A stretch of DNA of 64,000 nucleotides. It comes from SFHK01 sp964554795 (GTDB taxonomy: Bacteria > Bacillota > Clostridia > Christensenellales > Aristaeellaceae). Position numbers and translations under genes: made by a program. The notes beneath the pieces were generated by a model, which was given only the letters and a program-made list of their open reading frames with translations, was not told the origin of the DNA and did no database searches. The stretch covers positions 62,001 through 126,000 of the forward strand of contig CAZKQB010000001.1 of assembly GCA_964554795.1 (NCBI GenBank), written 5' to 3'. This document shows, one piece after another, positions 51,036 through 59,828 of the stretch; position 1 is the first letter of the stretch, and the number at the start of each line of letters is the position of its first letter.

Positions 51036-51356
51036 ATGCTGCAGTTTGACGACGTATCCCGGGTGCTTACGGTTGTGCCACAGGGAGAACTGGATCATTG
51101 CATGGCGGAGCGGATTCGAAACACGATCGATGCGACGGTTCTAAAAACGGATGCGAAGGTTGTGGTGTTTGACCTGAGCGAGGTGGGCTTTATGGATTCG
51201 TCTGGCATCGGCATGATGATCGGAAGGTACAAGTTCATGAAGCGGCGCGGAGGGGGCGTGCGCGTGCGAGGAATGCGCCAGTCCGTGGAGCGCGTATTCC
51301 GTATGTCCGGGCTTGGCCAGATTATCAAAAACGAGGAAAGGACGGAACGCAAATGA
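51036..51356 (+). CDS. spoIIAA: Anti-sigma F factor antagonist SpoIIAA
   Basis: The 106-residue STAS-domain protein has VVFDLSEVGFMDSSGIGMMIG, where the DSSG serine is the site phosphorylated by SpoIIAB. In its unphosphorylated form it releases sigma-F in the forespore. GGGAGG is eleven bases upstream, inside a hairpin. It overlaps spoIIAB by four bases. Confidence 0.96.
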   Translation: MLQFDDVSRVLTVVPQGELDHCMAERIRNTIDATVLKTDAKVVVFDLSEVGFMDSSGIGMMIGRYKFMKRRGGGVRVRGMRQSVERVFRMSGLGQIIKNEERTERK

Positions 51357-51805
51357 GCATCGTCAACGAAATTAAGGTGGATTTTCTGTCGGTTCCTGAA
51401 AACGAGGGCTTTGCGCGGCTGACGATCAGCGCGTTTCTTCTGCCGCTGAATCCGACAATGTCGGAATTGAGTGATGTGAAGACCGCTGTGTCTGAGGCTG
51501 TGACGAACGCTATCATTCACGGCTATCAGGGCAAGCTGGGCACGGTGCGCATGCGTGCGACGCTGACGGACGAGCAGTTTCTAACTGTGGATATCACCGA
51601 TAACGGTGTGGGCATTCCGGATCTAAAGCAGGCAATGCAGCCGTTTTGGACGAGCGTAGACGGCTTCGAACGCAGCGGTATGGGCTTTACCGTGATGGAA
51701 AGCTTTATGGATTCCATCGACGTGGCGAGCAAGGTCGGATCCGGTACGACGGTTCGATTGTACAAGCAACTGGAAAGCGGTAGGCCTGCCGCAAAGGAGG
51801 CTTGA
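51353..51805 (+). CDS. spoIIAB: Anti-sigma F factor / serine kinase SpoIIAB
   Basis: The 150-residue GHKL kinase has the N box SEAVTNAIIHGY, G1 DNGVGIPD and G2 RSGMGFTVMESFMD. It binds sigma-F and phosphorylates SpoIIAA. The C-terminal tail (ESGRPAAKEA) is short. Start and stop both overlap the neighbouring genes. Confidence 0.96.
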   Translation: MSIVNEIKVDFLSVPENEGFARLTISAFLLPLNPTMSELSDVKTAVSEAVTNAIIHGYQGKLGTVRMRATLTDEQFLTVDITDNGVGIPDLKQAMQPFWTSVDGFERSGMGFTVMESFMDSIDVASKVGSGTTVRLYKQLESGRPAAKEA

Positions 51806-52506
51806 TCGAGGATGTATACGAGTGCATTCGCGAGGCGCAGCGGGGCGACGCTGCCGCGATGGAGAAGCTGGTGCGCGACAACGATGCGCTGGTGCATTAT
51901 GTGGTCCGGCGTCTGAAAACGCAGGGGCGGGAATACGAAGATCTGTATCAACTGGGGCGGTTGGGTCTGGTTCGCGCGGTGCAGAAATTTGACGAGGGAT
52001 TCGGCGTGAAGTTCTCAACTTATGCCGTTCCGATGATCATGGGTGAGATTCGCCGATTCATGCGCGACGACGGGCAGATGCGGGTATCCCGAACCATCAA
52101 GGAAAATGCAAAGCGTGCCCTGGAATTTGTGAACCGTCGCCGCGAGGAAACCGGCAGCGACCCGACGATTGCGGAAATTTGCAGAGAATTGAAGCTGTCG
52201 CGCGAGGATGCAGTGCTGGCGCTGGGCGCAAATCAGACGGTTCGATCGCTGTCCGAGCCGTTGGACGGCGGCGACTTGCGTCTGGAGGACACGTTGGGCG
52301 TGGATCCGTTTGAGAAGGTTGAAAAAAACCTTCTCGTCGAGAAGCTGATGGCTTCACTGGACGAGAAGGAGCGGATGCTGCTCACGCTTCGCTATTTCAA
52401 AAGCCTTACACAGACGAACGTGGCCGGAATCATGGGACTTACGCAGGTGCAGGTATCCAGGCTTGAAAAGAAGATTCTGACGCGGCTTCGACAGGATGCC
52501 GTATGA
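51802..52506 (+). CDS. sigF: RNA polymerase sigma-F factor (early forespore)
   Basis: The 234-residue sigma factor has region 2 (DLYQLGRLGLVRAVQKFDEGFGVKF, then STYAVPMIMGEIRRFMRDDG), region 3 and region 4 (MGLTQVQVSRLEKKIL). The gene order spoIIAA-spoIIAB-sigF confirms identity. The likely start is TTG 51802, overlapping the spoIIAB stop; AAAGGAGG ends only one base before it, and no in-frame ATG is available nearby. It converges with lysA, leaving seven bases between the stops. Confidence 0.95.
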   Translation: MIEDVYECIREAQRGDAAAMEKLVRDNDALVHYVVRRLKTQGREYEDLYQLGRLGLVRAVQKFDEGFGVKFSTYAVPMIMGEIRRFMRDDGQMRVSRTIKENAKRALEFVNRRREETGSDPTIAEICRELKLSREDAVLALGANQTVRSLSEPLDGGDLRLEDTLGVDPFEKVEKNLLVEKLMASLDEKERMLLTLRYFKSLTQTNVAGIMGLTQVQVSRLEKKILTRLRQDAV

Positions 52507-52513
52507 GAGCGGC

Positions 52514-53791
52514 TCAGCGGTGGGAGGCAAGAACGCCGTCCAGAATGCCGGTAAAGTCCAGCGTGGCGAAGTAGTCACGGGGCGTTTCGGCGCGGCGGAT
52601 GCGCTCAAATGTGCCGTCCTCCCTCAGAAGCACCTCTGCGCTGCGGAGCCGGCCGTTGTAATTGTAGCCCATGCTGCGTCCGTGTGCGCCGGTATCGTGG
52701 ATGACGAGCAGGTCCCCCATGTCAACGTGCGGCAGCATGCGGTCGACGGCGAACTTGTCGTTGTTTTCGCACAGAGAGCCGACCACATCGTATTTCTGAA
52801 CCGGCGCTTCGTCTTCCTTTCCGGCAACTGTAATGTGGTGATACGCGCCGTACATGGCCGGGCGCATCAGGTCGGCGGCACAGGCGTCTACGCCGATGTA
52901 TTCCTTGTGGGTATGTTTTTCGTGGATGGCGCGGGTCACAAGCCAGCCGGCAGGGCCGGAAATATAGCGTCCAAGCTCGGAAGCGATGCGAATTCCTTGC
53001 ATGCCGGCAGGCACGCAGATTTCCTCAAATGCTTGCTGCACGCCGCGGCCGACTAGTGCAATGTCCGTATCCAACTGGTCGGGGCGGTAGGGAATGCCAA
53101 TGCCGCCGGAGAGGTTAATCATGAAAAATTCCGCGCCTGTTTCCGCATGCAGCTCGCGCGCAGTGGTCATCAGAAGGCGCGCCATCGTGGGGTAATAGGA
53201 TGAATCTACGGTGTTGCTGGCCAAAAACGCATGCAATGCAAACTGCTGAACGCCCAGCTTCTGAAGCGCGCGCACGGACAGCGTGAGCTGCTCGCGCGTC
53301 ATGCCAAACTTTGCTTCGCCCGGCGCGCCCATTACGGCATTCCCAAGGCGGAATTCTCCGCCGGGATTAAAGCGCAAACATATGCGCTCGGGCACTGAGC
53401 CCTCGGCAGCCAGAGCCGGAATCAGCGTGAAGTCATCCAGATTGATGATTGCGCCCAGACGGTGCGCGTAGGCAAATTCGCCGCGGGGCGTTTCATTGGA
53501 GGAAAACATGATTTTGTCGCCGGAAAAGCCCATTGCCTCGGCCAGCATCAGTTCGCATTCCGACGCGCAGTCCACGCCGCAGCCCTCCTCCTGAAGAATG
53601 CGAATGAGGCCTGGCGTGGGACAGGCCTTAACGGCATAGTATTCGCGAAAGCCCTTGTTCCACGAAAAAGCGCGAAGGAAGGCACGGACGCGCGCGCGCA
53701 GCCGTGCCTCCGAATACAGATGAAAGGGCGTGGGAATCTGAGACGCGATTTTTTCAAGGGTTTCGCGGTCAGGCGCGGTCTTGATGGACAT
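52514..53791 (-). CDS. lysA: Diaminopimelate decarboxylase-like PLP enzyme
   Basis: The 425-residue fold-type III decarboxylase has the PLP lysine Lys55 in YYAVKACPTP, a Gly-rich phosphate loop (NLSGGIGIPY), and the second-subunit motif SLCENNDKFAVDRMLP (the family CESxDxF position). It would make lysine from meso-DAP, though the CENND variation leaves room for a related amino acid. AGAGGAAGG directly abuts ATG 53797, so I choose ATG 53791 with six-base spacing. Confidence 0.88.
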   Translation of the reverse strand: MSIKTAPDRETLEKIASQIPTPFHLYSEARLRARVRAFLRAFSWNKGFREYYAVKACPTPGLIRILQEEGCGVDCASECELMLAEAMGFSGDKIMFSSNETPRGEFAYAHRLGAIINLDDFTLIPALAAEGSVPERICLRFNPGGEFRLGNAVMGAPGEAKFGMTREQLTLSVRALQKLGVQQFALHAFLASNTVDSSYYPTMARLLMTTARELHAETGAEFFMINLSGGIGIPYRPDQLDTDIALVGRGVQQAFEEICVPAGMQGIRIASELGRYISGPAGWLVTRAIHEKHTHKEYIGVDACAADLMRPAMYGAYHHITVAGKEDEAPVQKYDVVGSLCENNDKFAVDRMLPHVDMGDLLVIHDTGAHGRSMGYNYNGRLRSAEVLLREDGTFERIRRAETPRDYFATLDFTGILDGVLASHR

Positions 53792-53821
53792 AAGCATCCT
53801 TCCTCTTTGCGAATTGGCTCG

Positions 53822-53851
53822 ATTATACAGGACATATGCCGGCTTCGTCAA
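53822..53851 (-). promoter_or_regulatory. sigma-A promoter of lysA
   Basis: On the minus strand TTGACG (53851-53846) and TATAAT (53827-53822) have an 18-base spacer. Confidence 0.65.
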
Positions 53852-53923
53852 TATCGTCAAGTAAAAAAACAGCCGCACGTAAATAGTTTAACAATCCCAC
53901 CTCGAAATCGGTAGAAAATCGTG

Positions 53924-53932
53924 ATAGAATGT
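53924..53932 (+). promoter_or_regulatory. Possible extended -10 promoter of the radical SAM operon
   Basis: TGATAGAAT resembles an extended -10 element and lies just upstream of the gene. The -35 is poor. Confidence 0.35.
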
Positions 53933-53966
53933 AATGGGTATATCTGTGTTTTCGGGAGGAATGGGT

Positions 53967-55811
53967 TTGGAGCTTTCTCAGAAAATTGATCGCCTGATGA
54001 GTCGGGTGCAGAAGCCGTCGCGTTATCTGGGCTGCGAGTTCGGCAGCGAGAAAAAGGATCCGAAGAGCGTAGACGTGCGGTATGCGTTCCTGTTTCCGGA
54101 CGTATACGAGGTTGCAATGTCTCATCTGGGCATGAAAATATTGTATCACACGCTGAACCGCCGCGGGGATACCTACTGCGAGCGCGTATGTTCGCCATGG
54201 CCGGACATGGAAGCGCTGATGAAGGAGGAGGGCGTTCCTCTGTTTTCACTGGAGACGCGCACGCCTGTCGGCGAGTTCGACATTCTTGGTATTACACTTC
54301 AATACGAAATGAGCTACACGAACATTCTTGCCGCGCTCAAGCTGGCGGGAATTCCGCTGTATTCAAAGGATCGAACCGGCGGCCCATTTGTGATTTGCGG
54401 CGGCCCATGCGCGTTTAATCCGGAGCCGCTGGTGCCGTTTGTGGACGTGTTTACGCTGGGCGACGGCGAGCGCGCCATACACCAGACGGTCGACCTGCTG
54501 AAGAGCTGGCGCGAAAGCGGAAAGCCCCGCGAGGATTATCTGCGCCGTGCGGCAGTGGAGGTCGAGGGCGCGTATGTGCCCAGCCTGTATGACGTGACGT
54601 ACAACGAGGATGGCACGGTTCATGCCGTGACGCCGAAGGATGGCTCCGGCGCGAAGCCGTTGGTATATAAAGCGCTGGTCAACGATCTTACGGCCGCCGA
54701 TTATCCGGACAGGCTGATCGTACCCTACGGCGAGGTGGTTCACGACCGCATTATGCTGGAAATCTTCCGCGGCTGTACGCGCGGCTGCCGCTTTTGTCAG
54801 GCGGGCATGATCTATCGTCCCGTGCGCGAACGCAGCATGGACAGGCTTCTGGAAATTGCCGACAAGCTTGTAAACGCTACCGGCTTTGACGAAATTTCGC
54901 TGATGAGCCTTTCCAGCGGCGATTATTCATGCCTTCCTGAGCTGGCACACGAGATGGTGACGCGCTTTCTTGAGAGGCGTGTGAAGATTTCACTGCCGTC
55001 CCAGCGCATCGACGCATTCCTGAAGGATACCCTGAAGGAAACCCAGAAGGTGCGCAAGACTGCCCTTACGCTCGCGCCGGAAGCAGGCACGCAGCGCCTG
55101 CGCGACGTGATCAACAAGGGCGTGACGGAGGAGGACCTGATGCGCGCCGTGACCGATGCCTTTGAGGAGGGCTGGAGTGCCGTGAAGCTGTATTTCATGA
55201 TCGGCCTTCCCACCGAGACGGACGAGGACGTATTGGGCATTGCCGATCTGGCGGCGAAGGTGCGAAAGTGCTATTTTTCCGTGCCGAAGGAGAAACGCGC
55301 GCCTGGCTTGCGGATCACGGTTTCTGCATCGGTGTTCGTACCTAAGTCGCATACGCCGTTTCAGTGGTCGGCACAGCTGGACAAGGAAACGGTGCAAAGA
55401 CGGCAGAAAATGCTGAAGGCGGAGATTTCTAAGCTTAAGGGTGTGGACTTTAAGTATCACGAGTCGGACGTAAGCTACATTGAGGCCGTATTTGCTCGCG
55501 GCGACCGCCGTTGTGCGGAGGTTTTGGCGCGAGCGTCGGAGCTCGGGTGTGAGTTTGACGGCTGGACAGAGTTCTACGACAACGAGAAATGGGCGCAGGC
55601 CTTCAGGGACACCGGTGTTGATCCGGATTTCTACGCGCTACGCGAAAGGAACATGGACGAGGTGCTGCCGTGGGCGCATCTGGACTGCGGCGTGAGCATG
55701 GAGTTCCTGAAGCGCGAATGGGAAAAGGCACAGAACGCCGAAATTACGCATGACTGCCGCAAGGGCTGCGTTGGCTGCGGAATGAAGCGATATGAGGGGG
55801 CGTGCAGATGA
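53967..55811 (+). CDS. B12-binding-domain radical SAM protein (TIGR03960 type)
   Basis: The 614-residue protein has an N-terminal B12-binding-like domain (about 40-190; VDVYEVAMSH-type start and VICGGPCAFNPEPL), a radical SAM core with FRGCTRGCRFCQAG, and a C-terminal Cys segment (CRKGCVGCGMK). The family always travels with the TIGR03936/DUF2344 gene that follows and lies near rng and ribosomal genes, suggesting an RNA or ribosome modification; activity unproven. GGAGG is seven bases from TTG 53967; ATG 53961 is almost abutting the SD but is a possible start. Confidence 0.88.
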   Translation: MELSQKIDRLMSRVQKPSRYLGCEFGSEKKDPKSVDVRYAFLFPDVYEVAMSHLGMKILYHTLNRRGDTYCERVCSPWPDMEALMKEEGVPLFSLETRTPVGEFDILGITLQYEMSYTNILAALKLAGIPLYSKDRTGGPFVICGGPCAFNPEPLVPFVDVFTLGDGERAIHQTVDLLKSWRESGKPREDYLRRAAVEVEGAYVPSLYDVTYNEDGTVHAVTPKDGSGAKPLVYKALVNDLTAADYPDRLIVPYGEVVHDRIMLEIFRGCTRGCRFCQAGMIYRPVRERSMDRLLEIADKLVNATGFDEISLMSLSSGDYSCLPELAHEMVTRFLERRVKISLPSQRIDAFLKDTLKETQKVRKTALTLAPEAGTQRLRDVINKGVTEEDLMRAVTDAFEEGWSAVKLYFMIGLPTETDEDVLGIADLAAKVRKCYFSVPKEKRAPGLRITVSASVFVPKSHTPFQWSAQLDKETVQRRQKMLKAEISKLKGVDFKYHESDVSYIEAVFARGDRRCAEVLARASELGCEFDGWTEFYDNEKWAQAFRDTGVDPDFYALRERNMDEVLPWAHLDCGVSMEFLKREWEKAQNAEITHDCRKGCVGCGMKRYEGACR

Positions 55812-56473
55812 GGTGTGTGTTCCGTTTTGGCAAGCTTGACCGGCTTCGCTTTGTGTCGCACCTGGATTTGCAAAGATATATGCAGCGTGCGCTGAATCGT
55901 TCCGGTCTGCCGGTTGCGTTTTCGCAGGGCTTTAATCCGCATCCCGTAATGAGCTTTGCTTCGGCGCTGGCCATGGGCTGGGAAAGCGAATACGAGGTGC
56001 TGGATATTAAATTTACAAAGCATGTGCCCGAACGCGAAGCACTTGCACGCATGCGGGGCGCGCTCCCGGAGGAGATGCCGGTGTATTCCGTGCGCTATGT
56101 GGACGACCGTCATCCCAGTATGATGGCGTTGGTGAAGATGGCAGATTATCGCGTAACGCCGACGGAGAGGTTCGACGAGCTAAAAGACGGCGCGCGGGAA
56201 TTCCTGTTTTCCGAGCAGGTGATGGCTGTGCGCAAGACAAAATCAGGCGAAAGAGAAATCGATATTCGTCCGCTGTGCGTGTCGCTTACCTCGGACGATA
56301 CGGCGCTTGTGATGCGCCTGATGCTTACGGAGACCGACACGCTGAAGCCTGATCTTCTTTTAAATTCCATATCGAGGCTGGCGGGCATTGAAACGCCGGA
56401 GGTACGGATTCTGCGCACAAAGCTTATGGGCCTGAACGCGCAGGGCAAGCCCGCTCCGCTGATGGAGCTGTAG
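55808..56473 (+). CDS. TIGR03936 family radical SAM-associated protein (DUF2344)
   Basis: The 221-residue protein begins MRCVFRFGKLDRLRFVSHLD, and has SGLPVAFSQGFNPHPVMSFA, the signature of DUF2344. It is a partner domain of the preceding radical SAM protein; in some bacteria the two are fused. ATG 55808 overlaps the upstream stop (ATGA) and follows GAGGGGG. Confidence 0.9.
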   Translation: MRCVFRFGKLDRLRFVSHLDLQRYMQRALNRSGLPVAFSQGFNPHPVMSFASALAMGWESEYEVLDIKFTKHVPEREALARMRGALPEEMPVYSVRYVDDRHPSMMALVKMADYRVTPTERFDELKDGAREFLFSEQVMAVRKTKSGEREIDIRPLCVSLTSDDTALVMRLMLTETDTLKPDLLLNSISRLAGIETPEVRILRTKLMGLNAQGKPAPLMEL

Positions 56474-56474
56474 T

Positions 56475-57983
56475 ATGGCGGGGAGACTGCTGGTAGAAAC
56501 CCGTGTCGGCGAAACGCGCGTGGCACTGATGGAGAACGGCGTATTAAGGGAATTCTCCGTAGAGCGTGAGGCGGGCGGCGGAGATGTTGGAAACATCTAT
56601 CTGGGACGCGTGGAGAACGTGCTGCCGGGCATGCAGGCTGCGTTTATCGACATTGGCGAGGAGAAAAACGCGTTTCTGGCTGCAGACGATTTCGCCTTTG
56701 CTTCCTCCGATTTCGGAGCAGACGCGGAACGTGTGAAGGCAGGCGTCAGCGCGCAGCCGATTGAAAAGCGCTTAAAGCGCGGACAGGAAACGCTGGTACA
56801 GATTGTGAAGGTGCCTGGCGGAAGCAAGGGCGCGCGCGTAACCGGATTTGTTACGCTGCCAGGGCGGCTTGCCGTGCTCATGCCGACGGTGGACTTCATC
56901 GGCGTCAGTCGGCGCATCGCGTCCGAAGACGAACGCGCGCGACTGCGCTCCGCGGCGGCGCGCGTATGTCCGGAGGGCATGGGCATGATCGTGCGTACCG
57001 CCGCCGAGGGTGAGGACGAGGATGCGCTTGCAGAGGACATATGCGCTCTCAAGCACGACTGGGCTGAGATTGCCAGGCGCGCAGCCTGCGTAAAGGCGCC
57101 GAGGCTTCTGACGCGCGATCACGACCTTGTATACCGCGCCATTCGCGACGCGCTGAGGTGCGGAGTGGAGGAGGTTGTGTTTGAAGACGAGGCGGCTCTT
57201 GAAAAGGGGAAGACGGCTCTTCAGTCGCTTGCGCCGGACGGCGACGTTCGCGTGACGCTGGACAGGGGTGCTCGCCCCTTGTTTCTTCGAACGCAGGTGC
57301 AGTCACAGCTCGAAAAGGCGTTGGAAAGGCGTGTATGGCTGAAAAGCGGCGGCTATCTGGTGATCGATCGCACTGAGGCGCTTACGGTGATCGACGTGAA
57401 CACGGGAAAATTCGTCGGCAAGGCGGATTTTGAAGAAACTGCGTTTCGGCTGAATGCAGAGGCGGCAGCTGAAATTGCGCACCAGCTGCGTTTGCGCGAT
57501 ATAGGCGGAATTATCATCATCGATTTTATCGATATGAAGGACGCGAGGGCTGGGGAGGCGCTGCTTCAGGTGTTGCGCGATGCACTGAAGGCTGACCAGG
57601 CGCGTACGAATGTGCTGGGTATAACGGGATTAGGGCTGGTTGAGATGACGCGAAAGCGTCGGCGGGAGCCTCCGGAGACGTATTACTTGTCTCCGTGCCC
57701 GGTGTGCGGCGCTTCCGGCAGAGTGCATTCGCCGGAGGCTTGTGCGGAGGACGCGCTGACCGACGTGCAGTGGCGGCTGGCCTCCGGAAGCGAGGGCTGC
57801 GTGCTTCTTACGGTCTCTCGCCGCGTATATCAGGCCATTTTTAAAACAAAACGCGTTTTATCCGGCGTCGCCTATGCGGTTTCGGACGACGGGCTAAACG
57901 ATACCGAATACAGAATCGCGCCTGCGCGCACGGATGTGCCGCCGAAGGGTGCAAGGAGAATCGGAGAGGAAGAGCATGAATAA
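56475..57983 (+). CDS. rng: Ribonuclease E/G family protein
   Basis: The 502-residue endoribonuclease has an N-terminal S1-type domain (NIYLGRVENVLPGMQAAFID), the catalytic DNase I-like part (VIDVNTGKFVG and IIIDFIDMKD with the magnesium aspartates), and the Zn-link CPVCGASG. There is no RNase E scaffold tail, so it is RNase G-like. It starts one base after the DUF2344 gene, an arrangement common in Clostridia upstream of rplU, although here miaB follows. Confidence 0.94.
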   Translation: MAGRLLVETRVGETRVALMENGVLREFSVEREAGGGDVGNIYLGRVENVLPGMQAAFIDIGEEKNAFLAADDFAFASSDFGADAERVKAGVSAQPIEKRLKRGQETLVQIVKVPGGSKGARVTGFVTLPGRLAVLMPTVDFIGVSRRIASEDERARLRSAAARVCPEGMGMIVRTAAEGEDEDALAEDICALKHDWAEIARRAACVKAPRLLTRDHDLVYRAIRDALRCGVEEVVFEDEAALEKGKTALQSLAPDGDVRVTLDRGARPLFLRTQVQSQLEKALERRVWLKSGGYLVIDRTEALTVIDVNTGKFVGKADFEETAFRLNAEAAAEIAHQLRLRDIGGIIIIDFIDMKDARAGEALLQVLRDALKADQARTNVLGITGLGLVEMTRKRRREPPETYYLSPCPVCGASGRVHSPEACAEDALTDVQWRLASGSEGCVLLTVSRRVYQAIFKTKRVLSGVAYAVSDDGLNDTEYRIAPARTDVPPKGARRIGEEEHE

Positions 57984-59373
57984 CGAAACGCGCCGGGTTC
58001 CCGAAAAGGAAATCCTTCGCCAGAAGGAAATCATGGCTCGCGTACGCGGGATGCTACCGGCTGGAAGGAAATACCACATCGTCACCCTTGGCTGCCAGAT
58101 GAACGTACGCGACAGCGAAACGTTAGCCGGCATGCTGACGGAGATGGGCTTTACCGAGGCTGCTACGCGCGAGGAGGCGGATTTGATTCTGTACAATACC
58201 TGCTGCGTGCGCGAAAATGCCGAAAACAAGGCTTTGGGCAACGTTATTTGGCTGAAGGAGCTGAAGAAGGACAAGCCCGAGCTGATTATCTGCGTTGGTG
58301 GCTGCATGACACAGGAGGAGGGAATGGCAGAATCGCTGATTCGAAGCTATCCCTTTATCGATCTGGTATTTGGAACGCACAATGCGTACCGCTTCCCGGA
58401 GTATCTTGAAAAGGTGCTGTGCGACCGGGTGCAGGTGTTCGAGGTATTGGATACCGGCGGGACCATCTGCGAGGGACTGCCGGAGAAACGCTCGAATCCA
58501 TACTTTGGCTTTGTGAACATCATGTACGGCTGCAACAACTTCTGCTCGTATTGCATCGTTCCCTACGTGCGCGGCCGCGAGCGCTCGCGCGAGATGAGCG
58601 ATATTCTGGATGAATGTAGGCGCTTAAGGGATGCAGGCGCACAGGAAATTATGCTGCTCGGGCAGAATGTGAATTCCTATATGGGCGGCGGCGCAAAATT
58701 CGCAGAGCTACTCTATCGTGTAGATGAGCTGGGCATTCCACGCGTGCGCTTCATGACGTCGCATCCGAAGGATCTGTCGGATGAGCTGATTGCGGCCTAC
58801 GGCGAGCTTAGGCATTTGATGCCGAACCTCCACCTTCCCGTTCAGGCGGGCAACGACGAGATTTTGAAGCGCATGAATCGGCACTATGACCGGGGAAAAT
58901 ATCTTTCGCTGGTAAAGCGCCTGCGCGCCGTGCGGCCGGATATCGGCCTGACCACGGACATCATCGTTGGTTTCCCCGGCGAAACGAAAGCGCAATTTGA
59001 GGATACTCTGCAATTGGTGCGCGAGGTACGGTTTGATGCGGCGTATACCTTTATTTATTCGCCCCGCGCAGGTACGCGCGCGGCGGAGATGGAGGATCCG
59101 ATTTCGATGGAGGAAAAGACGGAGCGTATTCAGCAGCTGATTGCGCTTCAGCAGTCGATTACCTCCGAGGTGCTCGCGTCTCAAATTGGTCTGGTACAGC
59201 CTGTGCTGGTGGATTCCGTATCCACGCGCAGCGAGCAGACGATAGGCGGAAAAACGCCCCGCGCGCATATGGTGAATTTCCCCGGCAGCGCGGAACGGAT
59301 CGGCCAGACGGTTTCGGTACGGATTACCTCCGCAGGCAAGAACACGCTGCGCGGAGAAGCGGTGGAGGAGTAA
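57976..59373 (+). CDS. miaB: tRNA (N6-isopentenyladenosine-37-C2)-methylthiotransferase MiaB
   Basis: The 465-residue protein has the N-terminal cluster cysteines (LGCQMN, TCCVREN, GGCMTQEE), the radical SAM motif CNNFCSYC, and a C-terminal TRAM domain. It adds the 2-methylthio group to i6A37 in tRNAs reading UNN codons. GGAGAGGAAG precedes ATG 57976, which overlaps the rng end by eight bases. The next gene is a YlbF-family gene, as ymcB-ymcA in Bacillus. Confidence 0.96.
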   Translation: MNNETRRVPEKEILRQKEIMARVRGMLPAGRKYHIVTLGCQMNVRDSETLAGMLTEMGFTEAATREEADLILYNTCCVRENAENKALGNVIWLKELKKDKPELIICVGGCMTQEEGMAESLIRSYPFIDLVFGTHNAYRFPEYLEKVLCDRVQVFEVLDTGGTICEGLPEKRSNPYFGFVNIMYGCNNFCSYCIVPYVRGRERSREMSDILDECRRLRDAGAQEIMLLGQNVNSYMGGGAKFAELLYRVDELGIPRVRFMTSHPKDLSDELIAAYGELRHLMPNLHLPVQAGNDEILKRMNRHYDRGKYLSLVKRLRAVRPDIGLTTDIIVGFPGETKAQFEDTLQLVREVRFDAAYTFIYSPRAGTRAAEMEDPISMEEKTERIQQLIALQQSITSEVLASQIGLVQPVLVDSVSTRSEQTIGGKTPRAHMVNFPGSAERIGQTVSVRITSAGKNTLRGEAVEE

Positions 59374-59377
59374 GCAA

Positions 59378-59791
59378 ATGAATGAGGTTTTTGAGAAAAC
59401 GCGGGAGCTGGGCGAGGCAATTCAGCGCAGCGAAGAATATCTGACCCTGAAGGCGGCCGAGGCAAAGGCGATGAAGAACACGGAGGCAGCCGACGCTATG
59501 GGCAAATACCTGGAGCTTCGCCGTCAGATGGAGCTGATGCTCGCGCAGGGCGACAAGGATTGGGTGAAGATCAAGCAGGTTTCAGACGAGATGGAGTCAT
59601 GGCAGGAGCATATGAACATGGTGGATGACATTATTCAGCTCAATCAGGCACAGAAGGCGTTTTCCACGCTGATTGATGAGGTGAATTCCGTGCTGCGCTT
59701 TATCGTTACCGGAGAAATGCCCTCCGACGACAAGAGCAGCTGCTCGGGCTCGTGCGCAACCTGCCACGGCTGCGGAAGCAAGGTTAACTGA
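59378..59791 (+). CDS. YlbF/YmcA family regulator with C-terminal Cys cluster
   Basis: The 137-residue helical protein matches the YlbF/YmcA fold (EAIQRSEEYLTLKAAEAKA; NQAQKAFSTLIDEVNSVL). Its tail has Cys122, Cys126, Cys129 and Cys132 (CSGSCATCHGCG). In Bacillus, YlbF, YmcA and YaaT form a complex holding 4Fe-4S clusters that guides RNase Y and development. The tail fits cluster binding. It lies four bases after miaB, as ymcA does. Confidence 0.85.
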   Translation: MNEVFEKTRELGEAIQRSEEYLTLKAAEAKAMKNTEAADAMGKYLELRRQMELMLAQGDKDWVKIKQVSDEMESWQEHMNMVDDIIQLNQAQKAFSTLIDEVNSVLRFIVTGEMPSDDKSSCSGSCATCHGCGSKVN

Positions 59792-59828
59792 CCGCGGGGC
59801 AATCAACGGATACGGGGGAAACGGACAC

